A stretch of 64,000 nt of DNA, taken from positions 4,589,001 through 4,653,000 of the forward strand of contig NZ_CP103300.1 in assembly GCF_025562755.1 (NCBI RefSeq). Direction: 5' to 3'. This document shows, piece after piece, positions 27,341 to 35,986 of this stretch. The translations under genes were made by a program, and so were the position numbers. Position 1 is the stretch's first letter. Every line of letters starts with the position of its first letter. The notes under the pieces are model-generated. The model saw nothing but the letters and a program-made list of their open reading frames with translations. It was not told where the DNA came from and made no database searches. This stretch comes from Endozoicomonas euniceicola. Lineage in GTDB: Bacteria; Pseudomonadota; Gammaproteobacteria; Pseudomonadales; Endozoicomonadaceae.

Positions 27341-27486
27341 TTTGGCTATTGGCTATTGGCTATTGGCTATTGGCTATTGGCTGCTCATAGTGCATTGCTA
27401 ACAGCTAACAGCTAACAGCTAACAGCTAACAGCTAACAGCTAACAGCCAACAGCCAACAGCCAACAGCCAACAGCCAACAACTAAA
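27341..27486. repeat. Long heptanucleotide inverted-repeat tract
   Basis: The left arm has about six TTGGCTA units. After a spacer (GCTCATAGTGCATT) the right arm has about seven GCTAACA and then five GCCAACA units. The arms are imperfect reverse complements, so the tract could extrude a long cruciform or RNA hairpin. It is the largest of five such tracts in the window and lies in the 520-bp gap between ygfK and mocA. No MITE-type ends were found. Confidence 0.75.
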
Positions 27487-27520
27487 AGGATGTCCTTAAT
27501 GTTGACCTGTATCACTAAAA

Positions 27521-28111
27521 CTAAAGAGCTTTATTGCAAAGATATTGATACTGCTGAGGTGTATCGATATCCAGATGAATATTGTGAGTGCTGACAGAAA
27601 TAAAACGATGGGGTAGTGCTGTTAATAAAGCTTTCATACGACTTTCAACAGGCGCATTCAGGATGTGTTGGTAGTAGCGGTGATTAAGAAGTACGGGATG
27701 TCCGGCTTTTTCCTGATAAACCGGAAAAACAATATCATCACCCCGGTTAGTAAAGAGGTTGATAAAAACCTCCTTTGAAATTAATGGCATATCACCATGT
27801 GTAATAAATAGATAATCAGAGGTTGCCTGTTGTATACCGGATTGCAGTGAGCTGAATAAGCCTTTTTTATAGTCCGGATTATGGATAATTTTAATCCGCT
27901 TATTATTTTTATACCGTGCAAAGAGTTCTTCACCCCGGTAGCCCGTAACAAGAATAACCCGGGAGACACAATTTAACGCATTGGCAATACTGCAATCCAG
28001 AATGGTTTGATTTGATTCTCCAAAAGGCAGCATGGCTTTCCATTTCCCCATTCGGGATGACAAGCCCGCTGCCGCTATAAGGCACTCACATTGGTGCAGT
28101 TCCATATCCAT
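27521..28111 (-). CDS. mocA: Molybdenum cofactor cytidylyltransferase (MocA/YgfJ)
   Basis: 196 residues of the MobA-like nucleotidyltransferase family. The N-terminus has Ala-Ala-Gly-Leu-Ser-Ser-Arg-Met-Gly with Lys a few residues later, the CTP-binding signature, and His-Gly-Asp-Met-Pro-Leu-Ile for metal binding. It would attach CMP to molybdopterin to make the dinucleotide cofactor used by xanthine-dehydrogenase-type enzymes such as XdhD. It is divergent from yqeC (50-bp gap). Confidence 0.9.
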   Translation of the reverse strand: MDMELHQCECLIAAAGLSSRMGKWKAMLPFGESNQTILDCSIANALNCVSRVILVTGYRGEELFARYKNNKRIKIIHNPDYKKGLFSSLQSGIQQATSDYLFITHGDMPLISKEVFINLFTNRGDDIVFPVYQEKAGHPVLLNHRYYQHILNAPVESRMKALLTALPHRFISVSTHNIHLDIDTPQQYQYLCNKAL

Positions 28112-28161
28112 TAATTTTTATACCTTCTTGACCCGGCATTTTTGTTTAGTAAGGGTGTGTA

Positions 28162-29019
28162 ATGATCCCAGGCATAGACCCAGACAAAGACCGCATAATT
28201 GCCACCGCTGGTGCTGGCGGGAAAACCAGCTTTTTACAACACCTTGCCAGCTTATTGCAACAGTCAGGGCGAACCGTACTGTTATCCACCACGACACATA
28301 TTTACCATCCGGATGTTGATGGTTTTGCAGGCCGTGTTGACCGGGTGATCCGATGTTCAGACCCTGAAGAACTTTACATTAGTCGGCCTGAACCTGCGTC
28401 GATTACGGTTGCCGGAATGGCCTGCGAAGATCGACAGAAACTGTCTGGTATTCCGGCAACTCTTCCGGCAGAACTGATCAGGCGCAATCTATACGACAAT
28501 ATTCTTATTGAGGCAGACGGATCCCGGCAGCTGCCTCTGAAAGCGCCTTCCGACAAAGAGCCGGTATTACCCGACGGTTGTCAGGTGATTGTTGGAGTAA
28601 CGGGCTGGAAAGGCATTGAGTCACCGGTATCGGCTGAGACTGTGCATCGAAGGGAGTGGTTTTCAGCGGTTACCGGGCTGAAAGCAGGCGACCGGGTGAG
28701 TCCAGAGGCGTTGTCAGTACTTATTAACTCGCCAGTCGGTTTATTTAAACAGCCCCATTTACAACAGAGCGCTCACTACTTTTTTGAAAAGAACTCGTTT
28801 GAAAAGAAGTCTTCTGCAAAGACACCCTGCAAAAAAATCTGGTTGCTGAATCAGCTGGATTCTCAGAAACAGCAACAAGCAGGCCGGGCTTTTGCATTAG
28901 AAGTCCTTGCTCACTCACCTTGCATTCATACGACGCTTTTGAGTAGTTTCTCTCAGTCTTATCCATGGCTGGAACGTATTAAAAATACTTCTCTTTACGG
29001 ATTGAATTATGATAAATAA
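28162..29019 (+). CDS. yqeC: Selenium-dependent hydroxylase accessory protein YqeC
   Basis: 285 residues. A P-loop-like Ala-Gly-Ala-Gly-Gly-Lys-Thr-Ser near residue 15 and Glu-Ala-Asp-Gly-Ser around 115 are the family hallmarks. YqeC proteins occur with YqeB and molybdenum hydroxylases that need labile selenium, and are thought to act in cofactor maturation. The last 11 bases overlap the yqeB start region, indicating coupled translation. A Lys/Phe/Ser-rich insertion near 210-220 looks low in complexity. Confidence 0.9.
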   Translation: MIPGIDPDKDRIIATAGAGGKTSFLQHLASLLQQSGRTVLLSTTTHIYHPDVDGFAGRVDRVIRCSDPEELYISRPEPASITVAGMACEDRQKLSGIPATLPAELIRRNLYDNILIEADGSRQLPLKAPSDKEPVLPDGCQVIVGVTGWKGIESPVSAETVHRREWFSAVTGLKAGDRVSPEALSVLINSPVGLFKQPHLQQSAHYFFEKNSFEKKSSAKTPCKKIWLLNQLDSQKQQQAGRAFALEVLAHSPCIHTTLLSSFSQSYPWLERIKNTSLYGLNYDK

Positions 29020-30631
29020 TGTTTTTTCAAGGGCAGCAGAACTGTCAGGCGGTCACAGGGCTTTTGCCATCGCTTCTATCATAGAAACCAGTGGTTCTGC
29101 CCCACGGCATAACGCCCAGCTTCTGGTAGAAGACAATGGTCAAACCTTTGGCACTGTCGGTGGTGGTATGGTGGAACGCCACGTGATTGCAGAGGCTATT
29201 GCAGCCATTAAAACCGGCCAGTCACGGATGGTGGATGCCAGCATGTCCCGCAGTGGCAAAAATGCCATGGGCATGGACTGTGGTGGGGCGATGAAGGTTT
29301 TTATTGATGTTCACAACGTTAAACCCCAGTTGCTGCTGATTGGGGCGGGGCATGTTAACCAGGCGGTGGCTCATCTTGCTGCCAGACTGGGATTTGCTAT
29401 TACCGTTGCTGACTCCTGGAAACCCAATTTAGCGGCTGAACGATTTCCGGAGTTTACCCGGCTGATTAACGGAGACACTATTTCCGACGCGATCAGTCAA
29501 ATCACCATTAACCCTGACACTCAGGTGGTCATAGCCACCAATCACGAAGATACGGAAGCGTTGCTGGAAGTGCTAAAAACGGATGCCAGGCATATCGGGC
29601 AGCTGGCGAGCCGTAGAAAAGTGAAGGCGCTAAAAGCTAAAGCGCTGGCAAGTGGACTCTCACCCGAACGCTTTAATCAGGTTCGAACCCCGGTAGGTTT
29701 AGACCTTGGCGCAGAAACACCTGAGGAAATAGCGGTCAGCATTATGTCTGAAATACTCGCCATCAGCCGCAATAAAAAGCCCGTTTCCATGGGCGACAGG
29801 GTGACGAATGACCTGAACAGACGGCTGGTGATTCGCGGTGCTGGCGATCTGGCGACCGGAGCGGCACTTAAACTGCATAACAGTGGTTATGACGTGATTA
29901 TGCTGGATTTGCCGGAGCCCACCGTTATTCGCACCAATATTGCTTTTGCACAAGCCCTGGTAAACGACGATAAAAAGATAATCATCGAAGGTGTGACCGG
30001 GCGCAAAGCCCGTTCAGTGGCCGAAGCGTTGAAGATTACCGAACAGCGGGAAATTGCAGTAATGGCTGACCCTGAGGCTGCATCCTTACGACAGCTGAAG
30101 CCTGCCATCCTGGTTGATGCCATTCTGGCAAAGCGGAACCTTGGCACGCATCGGGAGATGGCTCCGGTGACGCTGGCGTTGGGTCCCGGTTTTACGGCGG
30201 GTGAAGACGTGGATGCTGTTATTGAAACCTGTCGTGGTCACGACCTGGGGCGTATTATTTATTGCGGAGAGGCAAAGGCCAATACAGGAACGCCCGGCGT
30301 CATCGGTGGCTATGGTGCTGAACGGGTGTTGCGTTCGCCCTGTGCGGGTGTTGTGACACCACGGGTGACTATTGGTGACCTGGTTTGTGAAGGTCAGGCG
30401 GTGGCCACGGTGGGAGAATACGCAGAACCTGTGGTTACCCCTATCAGCGGTAAAGTACGGGGAATGATAAATCCTGGGCTGAAAGTGAGTGAGCGCTTCA
30501 AGATTGGTGATGTTGATCCCAGGGGCGCATCAGTGGATCATACCACTACCACGGATAAAGCCAGGGCAATTGCCGGTGGTGTTCTGGAAGCGGTTTTAAC
30601 ACTATCCAGACAAGCCCTGAATTCAAAATAA
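29009..30631 (+). CDS. yqeB: Selenium-dependent molybdenum hydroxylase system protein YqeB (XdhC-like fusion)
   Basis: 540 residues. The N-terminal ~250 residues are XdhC/CoxI-like: a Ser-Ala-Pro-Arg segment, Gly-Thr-Val-Gly-Gly-Gly-Met-Val-Glu, a Rossmann Gly-Ala-Gly-His-Val-Asn, and Gly-Gln-Leu-Ala-Ser-Arg-Arg. The C-terminal half (about 270-540) is the EF2563/YqeB domain with Arg-Gly-Ala-Gly-Asp-Leu-Ala-Thr-Gly and a Gly-rich end. XdhC proteins insert sulfurated molybdenum cofactor; the YqeB fusion marks the selenium-using version of the pathway. It forms a + strand operon with yqeC; ggt follows after 18 bp. Confidence 0.9.
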   Translation: MINNVFSRAAELSGGHRAFAIASIIETSGSAPRHNAQLLVEDNGQTFGTVGGGMVERHVIAEAIAAIKTGQSRMVDASMSRSGKNAMGMDCGGAMKVFIDVHNVKPQLLLIGAGHVNQAVAHLAARLGFAITVADSWKPNLAAERFPEFTRLINGDTISDAISQITINPDTQVVIATNHEDTEALLEVLKTDARHIGQLASRRKVKALKAKALASGLSPERFNQVRTPVGLDLGAETPEEIAVSIMSEILAISRNKKPVSMGDRVTNDLNRRLVIRGAGDLATGAALKLHNSGYDVIMLDLPEPTVIRTNIAFAQALVNDDKKIIIEGVTGRKARSVAEALKITEQREIAVMADPEAASLRQLKPAILVDAILAKRNLGTHREMAPVTLALGPGFTAGEDVDAVIETCRGHDLGRIIYCGEAKANTGTPGVIGGYGAERVLRSPCAGVVTPRVTIGDLVCEGQAVATVGEYAEPVVTPISGKVRGMINPGLKVSERFKIGDVDPRGASVDHTTTTDKARAIAGGVLEAVLTLSRQALNSK

Positions 30632-30649
30632 AAAAGGTGTGCAAAAAGT

Positions 30650-32419
30650 ATGCATAAAAGAAAAACAAATGCAGTGCATAAACAGTTATTGTCGTTTGCT
30701 TTGGCGGCACTGTTGCCACTATGTCTGAACGCAGCCCCGGTGGCTGAGGAAGATATTGCACCGGAAGCCGCCAGTGGTCTGACCTCGAAAACCGAGGTGG
30801 TTGCGGAAAACTTTATGGTTTCTGCCGCTAATCCTCTGGCAGTGAAGACGGGTTACGATGTATTGAAAGCCGGTGGCAGTGCCATTGATGCGATGGTGGC
30901 CGTGCAAACTGTGCTGGGCTTAGTCGAACCGCAGTCGTCGGGTTTAGGGGGCGGTGCTTTTCTGGTCTATTACGACGCTGAAAAAAAACAACTGACCACT
31001 TTTGATGGTCGTGAAACTGCGCCTGCAGCGGCAACGCCTGAGTTATTTCAGGATCAAAATGGTAAGCCATTAGCGTTTTACGGCGCTGTTGTTGGTGGAC
31101 GCTCAGTCGGTACTCCGGGAACTGTGAAGCTGATGGCTGAACTCCATACCCGATATGGCCGACAACCCTGGCCTGACTTGCTGAAACCGGCACAGAAACT
31201 GGCAGAGAATGGTTTTACCGTGTCTCAGCGTCTTGGCAGTGCGATTGCCGGAGATAAGGAACGGCTGCAACGTTATCCGGATACCCGTCGTTACTTTTTC
31301 AGGGAAAATGGTCAACCTCTGGCTGAGGGCGATGTGCTGAAAAATCCAGACTACGCCAGAACACTTGGCCTGTTGGCAAAGCAGGGGGCGGATGTCTTTT
31401 ATCATGGAAAAATTGGTGAACAGATTGTTAAAAAGGTTCAGGAAATAAAAGACAATTGCGGACTACTTTCCCGCAGTGACTTAGCGGGTTATCGCATAAA
31501 GGAGCGGCCTGTCACCTGCGCCCCGTACCGGCAATTCAGTATTTGTGGTATGGGACCTCCCAGTTCCGGCACTTTAACGGTTGGACAAATTCTGGGTATT
31601 TCTGTTCAGGCGGATCTGGCTTCTTTGCAAAAAGAAAGCCCTGAGGCCTGGCAGGTCATAGGCGACGCAACCCGTCTGGCTTTTGCAGATCGTAATCGCT
31701 ATATGGCAGATACTGATTTTGTCCCTATGCCTCAAAGTTTGCTGGATCAAGAGTATCTGGCTGACCGGGCCAGATTGATTGCAAAAGGTTCAGCGCTGAT
31801 ACAGGTTCAGCCCGGCCAGCCTGACTGGGATAATCCTGTTGCACAGGCCGATGACCAGTCTATTGAGCTTCCTTCCACGACTCATATTTCGATAGTCGAT
31901 AAAGACGGAAATATTGTCTCGATGACCAGTACCATTGAAAATGGTTTTGGCTCCAGAGTTATGACCAATGGCTTTTTGCTGAATAATGAACTGACAGATT
32001 TCTCTTTTGCCAGCCATAAAAACGGCCACCCTGTTGCCAACCGTGTTGAGCCTGGTAAACGTCCCCGGTCTTCCATGGCACCGATTATTGTGATGAAAGA
32101 CGACAAGCCTTATCTGGTGTTGGGGTCTCCGGGGGGCGCTCGTATTATTGGTTATGTTGCCAATACACTGATTCGACATCTTGAATGGGGCATCCCTGTA
32201 CAGGCTGCGATTAATGCACCTCATTTGCAGAATCGTTCGGGTACTTATGAGCTGGAAGCGGGTACAGACGCAGAGGCACTTAAGGCACCTCTGGAGAAGA
32301 TGGGTTATAAGGTGAAGATCAGGGATCTTAATTCAGGCCTCCAGGCTATTCAGTTTCAGGGTGGGCGCCTGGTGGGCGCATCGGACCCTCGTCGTGAAGG
32401 TATTTCGATGGGTGACTGA
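30650..32419 (+). CDS. ggt: Gamma-glutamyltranspeptidase
   Basis: 589 residues with a signal peptide (basic start, hydrophobic Leu/Ala core, cleavage near Leu-Asn-Ala-Ala at about 29). It matures by autocleavage before the Thr at about 410 in Thr-Thr-His-Ile-Ser. Other family features are Gly-Leu-Gly-Gly-Gly-Ala-Phe, Asp-Gly-Arg-Glu-Thr-Ala-Pro, Pro-Pro-Ser-Ser-Gly and the substrate-binding Gly-Ser-Pro-Gly-Gly-Ala-Arg-Ile. The enzyme acts in the periplasm, splitting gamma-glutamyl bonds of glutathione and related peptides to supply glutamate and cysteinyl-glycine. The transporter downstream may use its products or be unrelated. Confidence 0.96.
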   Translation: MHKRKTNAVHKQLLSFALAALLPLCLNAAPVAEEDIAPEAASGLTSKTEVVAENFMVSAANPLAVKTGYDVLKAGGSAIDAMVAVQTVLGLVEPQSSGLGGGAFLVYYDAEKKQLTTFDGRETAPAAATPELFQDQNGKPLAFYGAVVGGRSVGTPGTVKLMAELHTRYGRQPWPDLLKPAQKLAENGFTVSQRLGSAIAGDKERLQRYPDTRRYFFRENGQPLAEGDVLKNPDYARTLGLLAKQGADVFYHGKIGEQIVKKVQEIKDNCGLLSRSDLAGYRIKERPVTCAPYRQFSICGMGPPSSGTLTVGQILGISVQADLASLQKESPEAWQVIGDATRLAFADRNRYMADTDFVPMPQSLLDQEYLADRARLIAKGSALIQVQPGQPDWDNPVAQADDQSIELPSTTHISIVDKDGNIVSMTSTIENGFGSRVMTNGFLLNNELTDFSFASHKNGHPVANRVEPGKRPRSSMAPIIVMKDDKPYLVLGSPGGARIIGYVANTLIRHLEWGIPVQAAINAPHLQNRSGTYELEAGTDAEALKAPLEKMGYKVKIRDLNSGLQAIQFQGGRLVGASDPRREGISMGD

Positions 32420-32506
32420 TTAAGTGATTCATCTATACTCTGTCTGGTTACCGGGGGGATGTTCCCTGTTTTAAGTGCTGCAATACGGTCAGGAGTGTCG
32501 AGCGTT

Positions 32507-34018
32507 ATGACGGATAAAATGTCGAGGCACTCCCTTAACAAGCCTGTATTTTTTATTTCTTCAATGCTTATAGCTTCCCTGCTCTCTCTTGCGGCCAGCT
32601 TTCCAGACGCTATGAGCGCGTTATTTACCCTTCTGGTAGCGATGATCTCCAAATATCTGGGCTGGTTTTATGCACTCACTGTTACAGTGAATTTAGGCTT
32701 TGCTTCTTTTTTCTGCTTCTCTCGTTTTGGAAGCATCAAATTGGGCAGGGAGGATAGTAAGCCTGAATTCAGCTTTTCGGCATGGCTGGCAATGCTGTTT
32801 GCTGCTGGCATGGGGACTGGCCTGATGTTTTTCGGGGTTGCAGAACCTGTTATACACTTTGCCAGTCCGCCGGTGGGTGATTCCGGCTCATTGGCGTCTG
32901 CAAGGCAAGCCATGCAAATCACATTTCTCCACTGGGGCTTTCATGCCTGGGCCATTTATGCGGTGATTGGCCTGAGTATTGCCTACTTCTCTTATCGGCA
33001 TGAACAGCCTTTGACCTTCCGTTCGTGTTTGTATCCGCTTATTGGTGACCGGGTTTTTGGAAGAGCCGGTCATTGTATTGATATTTTCGCCATCGTGGGA
33101 ACCGTGTTTGGTGTTGCGACTGCGTTGGCAATCGGCGTGCTTCAGATTAGCTCTGGATTACAATACCTGTTCAACTGGCAACCCGCTGCTCTTACGCACT
33201 CATTACTCATTTTTGTTATTACCGGACTGGCGACGTTATCCGCAGTGTCCGGGCTGGATAAAGGGGTAGTCATTCTGTCCAGGCTAAACCTGGCACTGGC
33301 AACGGCGTTGTTGCTGCTGATTATGGCGCTTGGCCCAACCACTGAGCTTCTGAACTTATTCATTCAAAACACCGGGCTCTACCTGTCCGGTATTATTGAA
33401 CAAAGCTTTAACCTGTATGCCTATCAAAACAGAAACGACTGGCTGAGTGACTGGACTCTTTTTTACTGGTCATACTGGCTATCCTGGTCGCCTTTCGTTG
33501 GTATGTTCATTGCCCGGATATCAAAGGGAAGAAGCGTGCGTGAAATGATTTTTGGTACTATCGTAGTGCCTTCGGCCCTTACTTTTATGTGGTTTACAGT
33601 GTTTGGGAATACATCCATTTCAGCGGTCATGGGCAACACGGACAGTAGCCTGGCTACGGTTGTGGAACATCATGAGTCGCAGGCGCTATTTGCCTTTCTG
33701 GAACTGTTCCCCGGTTTTCAGTTTTTGTCCGCACTGTCTGTATTGATAGTAGCCATTTTTTTTATTACCTCAGCCGACTCCTGTGCGATTGTTATGAGCA
33801 TTCTGTCTTCTAATGGAGAGGAGAGCCCCGCTAGTTGGCAAAGGGTATTCTGGTCAACGCTTTCAGGAATAGCGGCTGCTTTGCTGTTACTGGTCGGTGG
33901 GCTCAAGGCCCTGGAAGCCGTCACTATTGCCTCCGCACTGCCCTTGTCCCTGATTATGTTGTTGACAGGCTACGGGCTGTTACGAGTACTTGTTATAAAA
34001 GAGAAAGCCGGAAGGTGA
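32507..34018 (+). CDS. BCCT-family betaine/choline/carnitine-type transporter
   Basis: 503 residues, about 12 membrane segments. The glycine-rich Gly-Met-Gly-Thr-Gly-Leu-Met-Phe-Phe-Gly-Val-Ala-Glu-Pro and Trp-Thr-Leu-Phe-Tyr-Trp-Ser-Tyr-Trp-Leu-Ser-Trp-Ser-Pro-Phe-Val-Gly-Met-Phe are BCCT hallmarks; the Trp-rich segment forms the quaternary-amine binding box. The Gly-Met-Gly-x-Gly motif has Thr where sodium-coupled betaine carriers often have Ile, so substrate and coupling ion are open. The frame begins at 32459, but ATG 32507 has AGGAG upstream and is preferred. A strong terminator follows. Confidence 0.9.
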   Translation: MTDKMSRHSLNKPVFFISSMLIASLLSLAASFPDAMSALFTLLVAMISKYLGWFYALTVTVNLGFASFFCFSRFGSIKLGREDSKPEFSFSAWLAMLFAAGMGTGLMFFGVAEPVIHFASPPVGDSGSLASARQAMQITFLHWGFHAWAIYAVIGLSIAYFSYRHEQPLTFRSCLYPLIGDRVFGRAGHCIDIFAIVGTVFGVATALAIGVLQISSGLQYLFNWQPAALTHSLLIFVITGLATLSAVSGLDKGVVILSRLNLALATALLLLIMALGPTTELLNLFIQNTGLYLSGIIEQSFNLYAYQNRNDWLSDWTLFYWSYWLSWSPFVGMFIARISKGRSVREMIFGTIVVPSALTFMWFTVFGNTSISAVMGNTDSSLATVVEHHESQALFAFLELFPGFQFLSALSVLIVAIFFITSADSCAIVMSILSSNGEESPASWQRVFWSTLSGIAAALLLLVGGLKALEAVTIASALPLSLIMLLTGYGLLRVLVIKEKAGR

Positions 34019-34022
34019 TGTA

Positions 34023-34066
34023 CTCCCACCACTAAGCCGCAGATGCGGCTATAGTGGGGGCTTCTT
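34023..34066 (+). terminator. Terminator-like hairpin after the BCCT gene
   Basis: An outer stem (CCACTA with TAGTGG, extended by C and G runs) encloses an inner stem AGCCGC/GCGGCT with an AGAT loop, followed by CTTCTT. It begins 5 bp after the stop codon. The downstream tract is short on U, so efficiency is uncertain, but position and stem strength support termination. Confidence 0.65.
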
Positions 34067-34085
34067 GCGACCCATGCTGAGAAAG

Positions 34086-34165
34086 AAAGTCTCATCAGCC
34101 TTTGTTAATGAAAAAAGTAACATCAGATATATAAACAGCTATAGTCGTTTATTTGTTGTCTTCAT
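34086..34165 (-). pseudogene. Array unit 0: truncated 5' remnant of the exported-protein gene
   Basis: The - strand from 34165 encodes the signal peptide shared by the six genes to the right (Met-Lys-Thr-Thr start, Leu-Phe-Ile-Tyr-Leu-Met-Leu-Leu-Phe core, Lys-Ala-Asp-Glu-Thr end). A TAG (34139-34141) interrupts it after Lys-Arg-Leu and similarity stops at about 34086. It shows that the array once extended further towards the BCCT gene. Confidence 0.8.
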
Positions 34166-34222
34166 TTGATTTATTTCAGCGTCTGATGAAGGAGTCTAAA
34201 GGGTACTAAAAAAGAATCAGGG

Positions 34223-34339
34223 ATGACCATTAATAACTTCGACGTTAAATTGTTCGAGAGCCAATGCCTGTCAGATGACGATCTCATTTACTTACTGACT
34301 CTGCGACTTCTCACTCTATCAACTACTGGAACAGAGTAG
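34223..34339 (+). CDS. Conserved 38-codon frame, copy 0
   Basis: ATG at 34223 with an AGAATCAGGG leader; the product starts Met-Thr-Ile-Asn-Asn-Phe-Asp-Val-Lys-Leu-Phe-Glu-Ser-Gln and ends Ser-Thr-Thr-Gly-Thr-Glu. A frame of identical length occurs at 35870, 37536, 38950 and 44156, always divergent from an exported-protein gene and running 17 bp into the 3' end of the next one. Whether it is translated is unknown. It could instead be a conserved spacer or the remnant of a longer gene. Confidence 0.35.
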   Translation: MTINNFDVKLFESQCLSDDDLIYLLTLRLLTLSTTGTE

Positions 34340-35810
34340 AAAGATACTCCATTGGCGCATAGAACTTTTTCCAAAGGGTTTGGCTGGTTTCTGAAAGGCT
34401 CTGCTCTAATGGATAACCGTAAACAGTATAACCGGACATACTATTGATTAGAGTCAGAACTGTTGCTGTGGCCGCAGCACTAGCCGATACCAGTACAAGG
34501 CTGTGTTTTGCGAGCATGCCAGTGTAAATAATAGATCCGATTCCGACTCCGACTCCGACTCCGACTCCGGCTATAGTTTCGGTTAAGGTTAGGACTCTGG
34601 CTCCGACTTCGCTTTCAGCCAGGGCTCCGGCTAAGGCTCCGGCCAAGGTTCCGGCCAAGGCTCCGGCTAAGGCTCCGGCCATGGCTCCGCATTCGGCTCC
34701 GGCTTTGGTTCCGGCTTTGGCTCCGATTTCGGCTCCGGATATGGCTCCAACTCCTGTTCCGACTAAGACTAAGGGTACGAAGAAGGATTTGGTTCTATCT
34801 CTGCCGCTGGCCCAGATTCCTTCTCCGTCACCGACTCTGGCTTCGGCTAAGGCTGAGACTCCAGCTCCTCCTCCGGCCAAGGCTCCGGATAAGGCTAAGA
34901 CTCCAGCTCCGGCTACGGCTCTGACTGAGGCTCCAACTCCAGCTTCGGCTTCGGCTTCGGCTAAGGCTCCAACTCCGACTAAGGCCCCGAATCCGATTGG
35001 TACTAATGTTCCGTATGAAAATAATGTAGCGCTTGCGTAATCCTCGCTTAAACCAGCATTCTCTGGAGAAGTCATTGACGATAGCATGCCCACAACAATT
35101 CCTGAGATTATCGACATAAAACCCGCTTTGATGGGTGAAACACCTGTATAAAGTAACGCTTCATGAACTATTAAGCTTGTTAAAATAGCAGTGATTCTAT
35201 CCAGTACTGTGTACTGCTCAAGGCGGTAATCGTCATCGATAACGTGTGTTACTCCCTTTTTCTTAATAAATTCCGTCGAAGCATGGCTGGCCATGGTTCG
35301 GGAGAGCGCTTCTGCCGTGAGATAAGTCATGACCGCAGCAGTGACGATCGGAATGTCTCTGTAATGCACGTAGCTGCCATAAGCTGACAGTACAACACCT
35401 CCCAGGAACAGTGTTCGCCACGAGGGGGGTAAAGGCCAGGGAGAGACCTTCCCTACCAGTGCTGTTTCAGTGGTTGCAATAAGCGGAGCAAGCTGAGTGC
35501 AGAAGTTGGCTTGCACCGCCTGAAGTTCTTGCTGTTTCTGTCCTGTGAATTGATGCTTACTCACTACTCCAGAGATAAATCCCGTCGCTTCGCACACCCT
35601 TAACCAAATCTCTGTATTGATAAGCGTTGAAATAAATACGCTACCGACATTTCCTGCCAGCTTCAGTCTATCTTCGACCAAAGCGGTGCTTTCATGGGGA
35701 GTTTTCAAAAACTCAAACCGGTTCTTATAGGAAGTCTCATCAGCCTTTATTATTGAAAAAAGTAACATCAGATGAATAAACAATGATAGTCGTTTATATG
35801 TTGTCTTCAT
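34323..35810 (-). CDS. Array unit 1: exported Ala/Gly-rich hydrophobic protein, repeat-expanded
   Basis: 495 residues, family unknown. It has a signal peptide (basic Lys-Thr-Thr-Tyr-Lys-Arg, hydrophobic core, likely cut after Ile-Lys-Ala), then about 240 residues with hydrophobic stretches shared with all paralogues, including a Gly-Phe-Ile-Ser-Gly-Val-Val segment and Gly-Lys-Val-Ser-Pro-Trp-Pro-Leu-Pro. Residues about 265-430 are a paralogue-specific low-complexity block of Ala/Gly/Glu/Val built from short repeats. The C-terminal ~50 residues (Tyr-Gly-Tyr-Pro-Leu-Glu-Gln-Ser-Leu-Ser to Thr-Leu-Phe-Gln) are nearly invariant across the array. The conserved ends suggest strong functional constraint or gene conversion. 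Membrane or surface location is likely; function unknown. Confidence 0.75.
   Translation of the reverse strand: MKTTYKRLSLFIHLMLLFSIIKADETSYKNRFEFLKTPHESTALVEDRLKLAGNVGSVFISTLINTEIWLRVCEATGFISGVVSKHQFTGQKQQELQAVQANFCTQLAPLIATTETALVGKVSPWPLPPSWRTLFLGGVVLSAYGSYVHYRDIPIVTAAVMTYLTAEALSRTMASHASTEFIKKKGVTHVIDDDYRLEQYTVLDRITAILTSLIVHEALLYTGVSPIKAGFMSIISGIVVGMLSSMTSPENAGLSEDYASATLFSYGTLVPIGFGALVGVGALAEAEAEAGVGASVRAVAGAGVLALSGALAGGGAGVSALAEARVGDGEGIWASGRDRTKSFFVPLVLVGTGVGAISGAEIGAKAGTKAGAECGAMAGALAGALAGTLAGALAGALAESEVGARVLTLTETIAGVGVGVGVGIGSIIYTGMLAKHSLVLVSASAAATATVLTLINSMSGYTVYGYPLEQSLSETSQTLWKKFYAPMEYLSTLFQ
34527..35005. repeat. Gly/Ala-coding short tandem repeats in unit 1
   Basis: A tract of 3-, 6- and 12-base units such as GGCTCC, GGCTAA and GACTCC on the + strand, read on the - strand as Ala-Gly, Ala-Leu, Ala-Glu and Gly-Val blocks. 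Such tracts change length by slippage or recombination in steps that keep the frame. It also leaves the opposite strand open for a long stretch. Confidence 0.8.
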
Positions 35811-35837
35811 TTGATTTATTTCAGCGTCTAATAAAGG

Positions 35838-35854
35838 AGTCTAAAGGGTAGACT
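35838..35854. promoter_or_regulatory. Palindrome between unit 1 gene and divergent 38-codon frame
   Basis: AGTCTA-AAGGG-TAGACT, a perfect 6-bp inverted repeat in the 59-bp gap between two divergent starts (35810 on -, 35870 on +). The same element is at 37503-37519 and 38917-38933 and decays elsewhere in the array. Its position fits an operator acting on both directions. Confidence 0.5.
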
Positions 35855-35869
35855 AAAAAAGAATCAGGG

Positions 35870-35986
35870 ATGACCATTAATAACTTCGACGTTAAATTGT
35901 TCGAGAGCCAATGCCTGTCAGATGACGATCTCATTTACTTACTGACTCTGCGACTTCTCACTCTATCAACTACTGGAACAGAGTAG
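35870..35986 (+). CDS. Conserved 38-codon frame, copy 1
   Basis: Same length and almost the same product as the frame at 34223, with the same AGAATCAGGG leader. It overlaps the 3' end of the unit 2 gene by 17 bp in antisense. Translation not shown. Confidence 0.35.
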   Translation: MTINNFDVKLFESQCLSDDDLIYLLTLRLLTLSTTGTE

